Positions 39,768 through 52,972 of a stretch of 64,000 bases of DNA are shown one piece after another (position 1 is the first letter of the stretch; every line of letters begins with the position of its first letter). Below the pieces are notes generated by a model that was given only the letters and a program-made list of their open reading frames with translations, was not told the origin of the DNA and did not search any database. Source of the stretch: Planctomycetota bacterium (GTDB taxonomy: Bacteria; Planctomycetota; GCA-2746535). The DNA is taken from the NCBI GenBank assembly GCA_002746535.1, contig NVWA01000018.1:58203-122202 (forward strand). The letters are read 5' to 3'. The position numbers and the translations under genes were made by a program.

Positions 39768-40532
39768 TTGTCTAAATTAAAAAAAAATCCTCTTTTAAGA
39801 AAATGCTATTATTTTATAAAATCAATAAAACAGTATTTAACCATTAAACCTTTTCATACTTTTAAAGAATACTGTTGGTATATAAATCAGCTAAGTGAAC
39901 TTAAAAAAAAGACTGACAATCCAAATTTTAATAAAATCATATATTACCCTTGTCTTTTTGATAACCTAAAAACAACACCTCTTGAACCAACATATTTTTA
40001 TCAAGATAGTTGGGCTGCTAAAAAACTTTTTGAGCTTAAACCAGCAAAACATGTAGATGTAGGTAGCTCCGCAAAAACAATAGGAATTCTTTCTCAATTT
40101 ACACCAATAACAATGGTTGATATAAGACCTATAGAACTGAGTTTAGATGGCTTAGAATTTAAAAAAGGATCGATTCTTAAACTACCATTTGAAGATAATT
40201 CAGTAGAGTCACTATCATCCATGTGCGTAATAGAACATATTGGACTAGGCAGGTATGGTGATGACCTGGATGCATTTGGAAGTGAAAAATCAATTAATGA
40301 GCTAAAAAGAATATTAAAACCAGGTGGAACTCTACTAATAAGCGTGCCAATAGATAAGGAAAATATAATTTATTTTAATGCACACAGGGCTTTTTCAAAA
40401 AAATATTTATTTGATTTATTATCAGACTTTATAATCATGGAAGAGCGATATCTATATGGAAAAGAAGTGACAGAATCATTTGATCAAGATAAAGGATTTG
40501 GAACAGTTTTTTTAATGCTTAAGAAAAAATAA
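39768..40532 (+). CDS. DUF268-like/SAM methyltransferase family protein
   Basis: HVDVGSSAKTIGILSQFTPITMVDIRPIEL, FEDNSVESLSSMCVIEHIGLGRYGD, ELKRILKPGGTLLISVPI. Confidence 0.7.
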   Translation: MSKLKKNPLLRKCYYFIKSIKQYLTIKPFHTFKEYCWYINQLSELKKKTDNPNFNKIIYYPCLFDNLKTTPLEPTYFYQDSWAAKKLFELKPAKHVDVGSSAKTIGILSQFTPITMVDIRPIELSLDGLEFKKGSILKLPFEDNSVESLSSMCVIEHIGLGRYGDDLDAFGSEKSINELKRILKPGGTLLISVPIDKENIIYFNAHRAFSKKYLFDLLSDFIIMEERYLYGKEVTESFDQDKGFGTVFLMLKKK

Positions 40533-40560
40533 AACTTCACATTAAAGATCGGAGCAATTA

Positions 40561-41432
40561 TTGATATTTTTTTTTTCAAAAGGTAGACTTGGAAATCAAA
40601 TCTTTCAATACGCATTTTTATGTAGCCAAAAAAAAAAAATGAAATTGTAATAATGTTTGGAGATGGTGCATTATTACATGGATTTGAATTTAAAGAATGC
40701 AAATATATTTCAAATAAAAATAAGTGGTGGCGGCGTCTAAGAATTATTTTAGAACCAATAATGAATAAGATGCAAAAATGGAAATTAATTTCAACAATTT
40801 CAATAGTCCAAGATCAAATATTAGAAAATTATACTAGAGAAAGCACATTAATAAAAACTTGTAAAGGAGCTATATCAAATATAAGATTCATTGAATTAGG
40901 TTTTTTCCAAAGTGAATCTTTTTTTGAAAACACTTTTATTAATAATTTTTCAATAAAATCAAAATACATCAAAGAGGCAACCATTTTTATTAATAAAATT
41001 CCTCAAAATACGCACAAAATCTTTATTCATATACGAAGAGATGATTACGAGACCTTTAATATTTACGGCAAAACAACTTTATTACCAATGAAATATTATT
41101 TAAATCAAATTGAATGGTTTCAAAAAAACAGAAAAAACTGTTTCTTTATAGTTTTAAGTGATGACCCTGAGTATGTAGAAAAATACTTTTCGGAAATTGA
41201 AAATAAAATTATATCAAAAGGAAATAGCCCAATTGTAGATTTATCAATTATGAGTTTATGTAATTCAGGCATTTTAAGTCCAAGCAGTTTTGGCTGGTGG
41301 GGATCTTACTTTATGAAAGACCGAGATGTTATATTTGCACCAAAACATTGGGCAGGGTTTAAATCCAATATAGATTGTAACTCCAACCCTTTAGCCAGCT
41401 TCATGACGGCAATAGAAATAAATGATGAATAA
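40561..41432 (+). pseudogene. GT11 (alpha-1,2-fucosyltransferase-like) gene, frameshifted at an A12 tract (possible phase-variable or slippage gene)
   Basis: TTG 40561 (GGAG at 40551-40554) reads MIFFFSKGRLGNQIFQYAFLCSQKKK then stops at 40648-40650; the remainder (40653-41432) with HIRRDDY and SSFGWWGSYF is in another frame joined through A12 at 40628-40639. Confidence 0.8.
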
Positions 41433-41436
41433 AAAA

Positions 41437-41474
41437 TAGCCAACTAAAAGTTATAATAACTTATCAGTTGGCTA
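41437..41474 (-). terminator. Rho-independent terminator of the rRNA operon
   Basis: Minus strand TAGCCAACT-GAT-AAGTTA-TTA-TAACTT-TT-AGTTGGCTA followed by TTTTTTA. Confidence 0.85.
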
Positions 41475-41482
41475 AAAGGGAA

Positions 41483-41590
41483 GCCTGGCAACGACCTACT
41501 CTCCCGTTACAGTACCATCGGCGCAGAGGGGCTTAACTTCCGTGTTCGAGATGAGAACGGGTGTGACTCCCACGCTATGATCACCAGGCA
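41483..41590 (-). rRNA. rrf: 5S ribosomal RNA
   Basis: GCCTGGTGATCATAGCGTGGGAGTCACACCCGTTCTCATCTCGAACACGGAAGTTAAG... with closing 3' complement. Confidence 0.93.
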
Positions 41591-41716
41591 AATTGGTGTG
41601 TTGATTAATGAATCAACAGCGAAATATTATTTGTTTACGATGATAATAAATTGAAATTATTGAATTCAAAAGTAGATACAAGGTAAACCTTGTATCTACT
41701 AAAGAAAAGAAAAAAA

Positions 41717-44633
<2,917 letters not shown>

Positions 44634-45001
44634 TTTTTTAAAATTTTGTCGAAAACTTACGTTTCCAACTTGATTCTATTAATGCTTTTTCTCGGAATTT
44701 TCTAAACGCTATTAAACATCTAGAAAAACAAAAATTTCAATGAATAAGAATATAATATTTCATATATCTTAACTTATACTTTACAATTATTTGTGTTTTA
44801 CCACAAATAACGTCTATCTATTTTATCGGCTTAATTTACCTAGGTGGTAAATTAAGCCTCTCATCGTAAACAAATTATCAAAGAACAATCATGATTTATT
44901 TAAATCACGAGCAAATACAAAAATACTTTTTCGTTCTTTAAAACAAAAAAGTACTTTTGTATGTGCTCAATACACATTCTAACTCTGTAAGAATAACCAA
45001 G

Positions 45002-45074
45002 TGGAGATAACAGGGGTCGAACCTGCGACCTTCTGCGTGCAAGGCAGACGCTCTCCCAACTGAGCTATATCCCC
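45002..45074 (-). tRNA. tRNA-Ala(TGC)
   Basis: GGGGATATAGCTCAGTTGGGAGAGCGTCTGCCTTGCACGCAGAAGGTCGCAGGTTCGACCCCTGTTATCTCCA; 7-bp acceptor stem; CCA not encoded. Confidence 0.95.
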
Positions 45075-45088
45075 CAATGTTAGTCATA

Positions 45089-45162
45089 TACGCCCGACTA
45101 GATTCGAACTAGTGACCTCATCCTTATCAGGGATGCGCTCTAACCAACTGAGCTACGGGCGT
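45089..45162 (-). tRNA. tRNA-Ile(GAT)
   Basis: ACGCCCGTAGCTCAGTTGGTTAGAGCGCATCCCTGATAAGGATGAGGTCACTAGTTCGAATCTAGTCGGGCGTA. Confidence 0.95.
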
Positions 45163-45265
45163 GTCAGCCCATCATGATAAAAAGAATAACTGGGTAAACT
45201 CAATTCCTTGAGTCTTGCGTTTTATCGATTCGACTATAACCTGTCGAATAGTCTACGTTATCCGT

Positions 45266-46823
<1,558 letters not shown>

Positions 46824-46990
46824 GATATCTCAGGGATCCTTAACTCATGCCCATAAATTAATATCGGCAGAATTTCAGATTTACTTATTTATACATATAT
46901 TTGTCTATGCAAATTCATACAACCGGGATTGTAAAAATTCACATAAACACTCAAAGAATTGTGTTTATATAGTTTACCTCAGTTATTCAA

Positions 46991-47003
46991 TTGTCAAAGA
47001 GCT
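46991..47003 (-). promoter_or_regulatory. Leader boxA-like antitermination element
   Basis: Minus strand AGCTCTTTGACAA; similar motif TTGTTCTTTGATAAT in the 16S-23S spacer at about 44874-44889. Confidence 0.6.
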
Positions 47004-47047
47004 GCTAACAATCGTACTCTCTCGAGTACCCTATTAGCGGGGCGAGA

Positions 47048-47075
47048 ATTATGCAATTAATAGATTTATTGTCAA
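47048..47075 (-). promoter_or_regulatory. Sigma70-type promoter of the rRNA operon
   Basis: Minus strand TTGACA-N16-CATAAT followed by a GC-rich TCTCGCCCCGC discriminator. Confidence 0.75.
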
Positions 47076-47237
47076 ATAGATTTAAATAAATATTTTGATT
47101 TTTTTAATGAAATTATACTTTACTTACTTTTTGCGGTAATTTCGCCTGAAAACACGTTACCACAGTGTCAATTCACTGTTTGCTAGTAAAAATATCTATA
47201 AAATATCTATAAAAAGACACAACAATACTAAATGCCC

Positions 47238-49505
47238 TTAGCCAAAAAACCTAGATATATCAGTTACAGTAACAAAAAACATCAGCGAAAGTAATAATAC
47301 CACACCTAAATTTGATACAACGATTTGGAAATTAGCACTAACGGGACTCCCTTTAATTTTTTCAATAAAAAGGAAAAAAAGAGCGCCTCCATCTAGGGGA
47401 GGAAACGGCAAGAAATTAAGAAAACCTATATTGATGCTCATCATAGCTACTAGCCATATAAGCTCTATATACCCACTTTTAGAAAAATGATACATCGCTG
47501 TTGAAATACCTATTGGACCTGACATAGTATCTGTACTGATTTTCCCAACAACAAGCTTCCCCAATGTGACTGCCGTCATATCTAAAATAAATACGACTTC
47601 ATCATAACAAAGGCTAAAAGCTTCTTGAATACTCGAGTACTTAACCAATACCTTTTTATTTGCAAAATACCCTACGCCACTAAATCCTTTATCATGAACA
47701 ACTATTTCTTTTGATGAAATAGTAGCGGACATCACTTCACCATCACGAATAAATTTTACATCAACAACATGCTTCTTTGGATCAAATACTTTTCCCTTAT
47801 ATTGCTTGCCATATTTATAAATATTTGAGAACTCCTTAAAGTGATCATCTAGACTACTCCACCCCCTATAAATTTTTTCAGCGGGGAAAGTTTTTTTCTT
47901 TCCATCTAGAAAGTGGACATAAGAAATTTCTTCTAATCTATCTCCAACTTTAAACCCTGAGGCAGCAGCAATTGAATCTGGCTTAGGTTGAGCCAAAATA
48001 AATTTTCGATTAAATTTCACTCCCATGCCGAATCGGTCATATATATAGCCATCACCTGAAACTAATACGTTTGATTTATGATATAATCGTGTAAATATGC
48101 CTGGTTTCCCAGGATAACGCAATTGGATTTTTGATTTGAAAATCTTGCCAGAGTCATCATCTTTTTTTAAATAAGATATATCTACACTTTTACCATAATG
48201 ACCCTCTAATGAATTAACAAGCTGCGGAATAGTTGAGACACTATTTCCTGCGATTGATACAATTTTATCGCCACTACGCAAACCTGCTATATGTAAGGGT
48301 CCATTATGCTCAACTTCACGAATGCTTTCTAAATTACCTGAAAAATCAATACTAATACCCAATAAATACTTCTGGGCCTTTTCATCAAAGGTAGGCTTTA
48401 CGTTCAGGTTAACAAGCTCGCCCTTCCTCATTACTTGCATGTCAACAGCTTGGCCACTGGTACTCTTTAGCGATTCTAATAATTCTTCATAGCTTTTAAT
48501 TTCAACGCCATTTATAGATTTTATTAAGTCCCATTCTCTAATCATACCCTTCTCAGCAGAAGAACCCGGATGCACACAACTTATCTCAACAGGTGCCTCA
48601 TTTCTTAAGCCTGATCGATATGTCTTAACTGGCTCAGGTCTAAATGTAAGCATAATTTCTTTATTATCTCGATTAACCGATATTGAAATATCTTTACCTA
48701 CATTTGCATCGACCTCTTTTTGGAATTCGTAGCTATAATTTATTTTAATTCCATTTATTCTTATGATTTCATCACCTAGTTGCACCCCAGCTTTCAATAA
48801 TGGAGAATCAAATACCAAGGAAGCAATTATTAAACTATCTTGTGAAGTAACTCCAATAGACGGCATTCCTCTTAAATAATCCATTTTAGGCGTAATTGAG
48901 ATTATCTTTTCAACACCGCCACGCTCAATTTTCATTATCAAAGGTTTGCCAGGATCGGATAAAACTATTACTTTGTGTATGTCAAGAAAGCGTTTAATTT
49001 TTTCACCATCCAACTCCAAGATCTTATCATTTTCTTTTAGTCCAGCTTTTATTGCAGGAGTTCCCCTAACGGTGCCAATTATTGGCACATCATATTCCTT
49101 ACCAATTCCATACATAATAAAAATTAGCAATACTGCGGAAATGAAATTCATCGCTACACCACCCGCCATAATGCCAAATCTTTCGCTAATTGTTTTGGAT
49201 TGAAAATGTTCATTCGAAAACTCAGATATTTCCATTTCATGGCCTGGCAACTCTTCCATACCATATAATTTCACATATCCTCCAAATGGGAATACTCCTA
49301 TTCCATATTCAGTTCCTTTATGATTAAATGAAAATATTTTTAAACCACCAAAATCAAAACCAACATAAAACTTATCAACTTTGACTCCTGCTCGAACAGC
49401 CATGATATAATGACCAAGCTCATGAACAAAAATAATGAAACTAAACGCCATAATTGTTAAAATTATATTCCACGTACTTGATAAAAATGAAACTACTGTA
49501 TCCAT
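47238..49505 (-). CDS. rseP: RseP-type (site-2) zinc metalloprotease with multiple PDZ-like segments
   Basis: FVHELGHYIMAVRAGVKVDKFYVGF (HExxH), GGVAMNFISAVLL, C-term NFLPFPPLDGG; repeated PDZ-like cores between. Confidence 0.88.
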   Translation of the reverse strand: MDTVVSFLSSTWNIILTIMAFSFIIFVHELGHYIMAVRAGVKVDKFYVGFDFGGLKIFSFNHKGTEYGIGVFPFGGYVKLYGMEELPGHEMEISEFSNEHFQSKTISERFGIMAGGVAMNFISAVLLIFIMYGIGKEYDVPIIGTVRGTPAIKAGLKENDKILELDGEKIKRFLDIHKVIVLSDPGKPLIMKIERGGVEKIISITPKMDYLRGMPSIGVTSQDSLIIASLVFDSPLLKAGVQLGDEIIRINGIKINYSYEFQKEVDANVGKDISISVNRDNKEIMLTFRPEPVKTYRSGLRNEAPVEISCVHPGSSAEKGMIREWDLIKSINGVEIKSYEELLESLKSTSGQAVDMQVMRKGELVNLNVKPTFDEKAQKYLLGISIDFSGNLESIREVEHNGPLHIAGLRSGDKIVSIAGNSVSTIPQLVNSLEGHYGKSVDISYLKKDDDSGKIFKSKIQLRYPGKPGIFTRLYHKSNVLVSGDGYIYDRFGMGVKFNRKFILAQPKPDSIAAASGFKVGDRLEEISYVHFLDGKKKTFPAEKIYRGWSSLDDHFKEFSNIYKYGKQYKGKVFDPKKHVVDVKFIRDGEVMSATISSKEIVVHDKGFSGVGYFANKKVLVKYSSIQEAFSLCYDEVVFILDMTAVTLGKLVVGKISTDTMSGPIGISTAMYHFSKSGYIELIWLVAMMSINIGFLNFLPFPPLDGGALFFLFIEKIKGSPVSANFQIVVSNLGVVLLLSLMFFVTVTDISRFFG

Positions 49506-50632
49506 TGCGAAACTTCCTGCCTTACATTAAAGTCTAAGTCAATTATATCCGCTATTGTATCAGCTTGGACATCATTAAATTTATTTAAAGATTTTTCCAA
49601 TATAGTAAATATATCTAAAAACTTAATCTGTTTTTTCAAAAATTTATCAACCGCTATCTCATTTGCTGCATTTAAAACAGCACCTAAGCTTGGATGCGAT
49701 TTTCCAACCTCATAAGCATAATCTAAAGAACGCTTTAAAAGAGGGTTAGGTTCTCTAAATTCTAACTGATTAACAGAAAACCAATCTATTTTATTGTCAC
49801 TATTTGGTAATCTCTTTGGATAGGTAAGCGCATATTGGATGGGAATTTCCATACTTGGCAATCCAATTTGTGCTAAAGTTGACCCATCAACAAATTCAAC
49901 CATAGAATGCACAAGAGAACCTATTTGGACAATCATTTTTATAGATTCAAATGGAATACCAAATAACCAATGGGCCTCAATGATTTCCAGACTCTTATTC
50001 ATTAATGTTGAAGAATCTATCGTAATTTTTGACCCCATGTCCCAGGTTGGATGATTTAGAGCATCCTCAATTGTCACACACTTCAATTGCTCTTCACTAA
50101 AATTTAAAAATGGTCCACCTGAGCCAGTCAACCAAATATTCTGAACATCAGAATTATGATTGTTTAAACATTGAAAAATAGCTGAATGTTCACTATCAAC
50201 TGGAATGATTTCAGCTTGATGTTTCTTAGCCAGCTCCATCATCAATTGACCTGCCATTACTAGCGGTTCTTTGTTGGCAATTCCAATTCTTTTGCCAGCT
50301 TTCACCGCAGCAATAGTGGGTAATAAACCAACTGCTCCAACAATCCCAGTAATCACAATATCAACATCAGGATGAGAAGCCAATTCTTCCGCCCCTTCAT
50401 TTCCAGATATAATCTGAACATCACTAACTTTATTTTTGAGCTGTAAAGCTGCTTGATCATCTGTCAAACAAACTATTTGTGGTTTAAATTGTTTAATAAT
50501 ATTTTCAGCTTTAGAGACATTCTTGTGAGCAACAAAACCAAATAACCTAAATTGATCGGGGAAACGATTTAAAACTTCTAATGTGCTGTCGCCAATTGAA
50601 CCTGTACCACCTAATATGACAACATTTTTCAT
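49493..50632 (-). CDS. dxr: 1-deoxy-D-xylulose 5-phosphate reductoisomerase
   Basis: ILGGTGSIGDSTLEVL, IANKEPLVMAGQ, VDSEHSAIFQCL, LTGSGGPF, HPTWDMGSKITIDSSTLMNK. Confidence 0.95.
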   Translation of the reverse strand: MKNVVILGGTGSIGDSTLEVLNRFPDQFRLFGFVAHKNVSKAENIIKQFKPQIVCLTDDQAALQLKNKVSDVQIISGNEGAEELASHPDVDIVITGIVGAVGLLPTIAAVKAGKRIGIANKEPLVMAGQLMMELAKKHQAEIIPVDSEHSAIFQCLNNHNSDVQNIWLTGSGGPFLNFSEEQLKCVTIEDALNHPTWDMGSKITIDSSTLMNKSLEIIEAHWLFGIPFESIKMIVQIGSLVHSMVEFVDGSTLAQIGLPSMEIPIQYALTYPKRLPNSDNKIDWFSVNQLEFREPNPLLKRSLDYAYEVGKSHPSLGAVLNAANEIAVDKFLKKQIKFLDIFTILEKSLNKFNDVQADTIADIIDLDFNVRQEVSQWIQ

Positions 50633-51465
50633 TTTTTCTCAACAAATTCGTCTTTATTTTTAATAAGCTGACTATTTACCAGCCAAACCATTCCTTGAAG
50701 CCTAACATCTCCTTTAGCTAAACCTATCGCCTTATCGTAACTTTCATAATCAATTACAGGCAAAGAATCACTCAAAATTTTTGAAGCATTCACTACTAAA
50801 TCTACTCGTGCTGCCCTTGGGACATCATTTTCAGAACTGGACTCCCAATTAGGTAACCACTCAAGACCATTATAGTACTCAATCTTTAATAGTCGAATTC
50901 CTTTGTAAACTGAAAATCCGATTATTTCACTACTGGCTAAAGCAACCTGCGGAACTGCTCTTTCAGAATAATTCATTTTCGCTTCACAAGATGAACGCAT
51001 AAGATTTAAGCGATCACTCACTTCACTACCATCCGAATCGTAACGTTCTAAATAATAAATTACTTTACTTACTTCTGGGAATCCATTTTTTCTCGGGTCA
51101 AATAAGGGAGTTGCTGTATACAATTCTAAGCGACTCCCAACTAATCCACTTAACTCAGCCATTTCACCTTTAAACAAATGCATAGTAAGAGATCTAGTAT
51201 CTTGACCATTCTTTCTAAGTGTATGTGTTTTTACTTCTGCAGCAGAAATTGGTTGATCAATAATATAAAATTTATGGGCATACTTAATTTCTTTTAGCAA
51301 AAGAGACATGATTTGATTTGCAGATTTCGTCGGTGTAAATTGCTCACGAACGTAATGTTGATTTTTCAAAGTTGTAATAAGAATTTTAGAAATGATTATC
51401 ATCACAAAACCCATAATCATCATCGAAACCATGATCTCAATTAACGTGAATTGTTTTCTCAACAT
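50629..51465 (-). CDS. Pseudopilin, GspJ-like
   Basis: N-terminal methylation motif MLRKQ-FTLIEIMVSMMIMGF; position in gspFGHIJ-like order. Confidence 0.65.
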   Translation of the reverse strand: MLRKQFTLIEIMVSMMIMGFVMIIISKILITTLKNQHYVREQFTPTKSANQIMSLLLKEIKYAHKFYIIDQPISAAEVKTHTLRKNGQDTRSLTMHLFKGEMAELSGLVGSRLELYTATPLFDPRKNGFPEVSKVIYYLERYDSDGSEVSDRLNLMRSSCEAKMNYSERAVPQVALASSEIIGFSVYKGIRLLKIEYYNGLEWLPNWESSSENDVPRAARVDLVVNASKILSDSLPVIDYESYDKAIGLAKGDVRLQGMVWLVNSQLIKNKDEFVEKK

Positions 51466-51899
51466 TATTTATTATCTCTTAAGTCTTGGATTTCACTCAT
51501 TTTTTCAATTTCACCTGATGGAACAGAAACATCCGTCGTTAAGACATAAAAGCCATCCTCAGCACTATCAGAAGGAAAGGTTACTTTTAATAAAATATGA
51601 ACGAATGCTCCCAACTCATTATTTTCCAACCTTGATTTCATTTCAAACTTCAATGCTTCTGTTTGTTCTGGGGCAAGAAAGCCTTGATCTGTTCCAGGTA
51701 TTTCAGACCAATTCATCATTTTATACTCAACTAATTTTTTTTCAGCTAAAGGAACACTTTTGATAATACCTTCAGCCATTCTAATTTTGACCATATTGTT
51801 ATTCATAGTGATCATAATAGTACTGAGTGCAAAGCTTAGAATTACTATGGCACAAATTATTTCAATTAGATTAAATTTTTTATGATTCGACCTTTTCAT
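51465..51899 (-). CDS. Pseudopilin, GspI-like
   Basis: MKRSNHKK-FNLIEIICAIVILSFALS. Confidence 0.65.
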   Translation of the reverse strand: MKRSNHKKFNLIEIICAIVILSFALSTIMITMNNNMVKIRMAEGIIKSVPLAEKKLVEYKMMNWSEIPGTDQGFLAPEQTEALKFEMKSRLENNELGAFVHILLKVTFPSDSAEDGFYVLTTDVSVPSGEIEKMSEIQDLRDNK

Positions 51900-52453
51900 T
51901 GGACGACCTTTTCGAGCGTGTTTACTGGCTCAAAATATCCATCATGAAATATAACTTGCCCAGATAAAAAAGTAACTTCTAACGTTATCTCATTTTCGTC
52001 TTCATCAATCAGATGTATTCTATGTGGTGTGATATAACCACTAGGGTCAAAACGCACATCTAAGCTTTCATTATCTCTTGGAACGGATTGTCCAAAATCA
52101 TCATTAATTTCTTTAAACCTAACACCTTCAGGAAGATATCTCCTACCAAAACGCTCCGCTTCTTCAAAATTATTTTTCTTTTTATCTTCTTCCGAAACTT
52201 TCCATAAGAGCTGGACTTCATAATAATTTTCTGAGGTGTTATATCTCAATCCAAATAATTTACCTGTAGTAATAGAATTCTCATATAGATAGCCTATCAT
52301 TCCTGCAAGTCTGCGAGATTGGGAATTCATTTTAGCCCCTGGCAACATATGATTCAAACCAATAACAACCACAGTCGACATCAAAGCAAGAATTAAAATC
52401 ACAACCATTAACTCAACTAAAGAAAATGATGATCTATTATTTTTTTTAAACAT
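51896..52453 (-). CDS. Pseudopilin, GspH-like
   Basis: MFKKNNRSS-FSLVELMVVILILALMSTVVV. Confidence 0.65.
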   Translation of the reverse strand: MFKKNNRSSFSLVELMVVILILALMSTVVVIGLNHMLPGAKMNSQSRRLAGMIGYLYENSITTGKLFGLRYNTSENYYEVQLLWKVSEEDKKKNNFEEAERFGRRYLPEGVRFKEINDDFGQSVPRDNESLDVRFDPSGYITPHRIHLIDEDENEITLEVTFLSGQVIFHDGYFEPVNTLEKVVQ

Positions 52454-52478
52454 TTGGATTTTCGTTAAAAAGCATTCG

Positions 52479-52961
52479 CTACTCTGGTGTAATCGCTCCT
52501 AAACCACTATCATCAGAATCGCCAGTAGTAACAGCCCCGGCAGCTTCAGCAGCCAGATCAGAAATATAGACATCATCTTCCGTGCCTTCTTGACCATCTT
52601 CACCCATAGAAAAAACTTTATATGGGACATCTTTATCACCAGAATTCAATTGATACACATAAGAATTATACCAAGGATCTTCTGGTATTCCTCTCTCCTT
52701 TAAATAAGGGCCACCCCACCCTTTCACGCCTTCAGGTTTTTCAACCAAACCCTTTAAATCAGTTGGATATCTACCTGTATCCATTTTATAACTTGTGATC
52801 TCACTATCAAAAGCCTCTAAATTTGCTTTTGCTGTTGCAACTTTTGCTTTTTGAATTTTACCAATAGCAGCAATACCAACAACACCTGCCAACAAACCAA
52901 TTATCACTACAACAACCATCAACTCAACAAGTGAGAAATTAAAAGTTTTTAATTTTTTCAT
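52479..52961 (-). CDS. gspG: Major pseudopilin, GspG-like
   Basis: MKKLKTFN-FSLVELMVVVVIIGLLAGVVG; YPTDLKGLVEKP, GGPYLKERGIPEDPWYNSYVYQ typical of GspG. Confidence 0.85.
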   Translation of the reverse strand: MKKLKTFNFSLVELMVVVVIIGLLAGVVGIAAIGKIQKAKVATAKANLEAFDSEITSYKMDTGRYPTDLKGLVEKPEGVKGWGGPYLKERGIPEDPWYNSYVYQLNSGDKDVPYKVFSMGEDGQEGTEDDVYISDLAAEAAGAVTTGDSDDSGLGAITPE

Positions 52962-52972
52962 TATATACCCCT

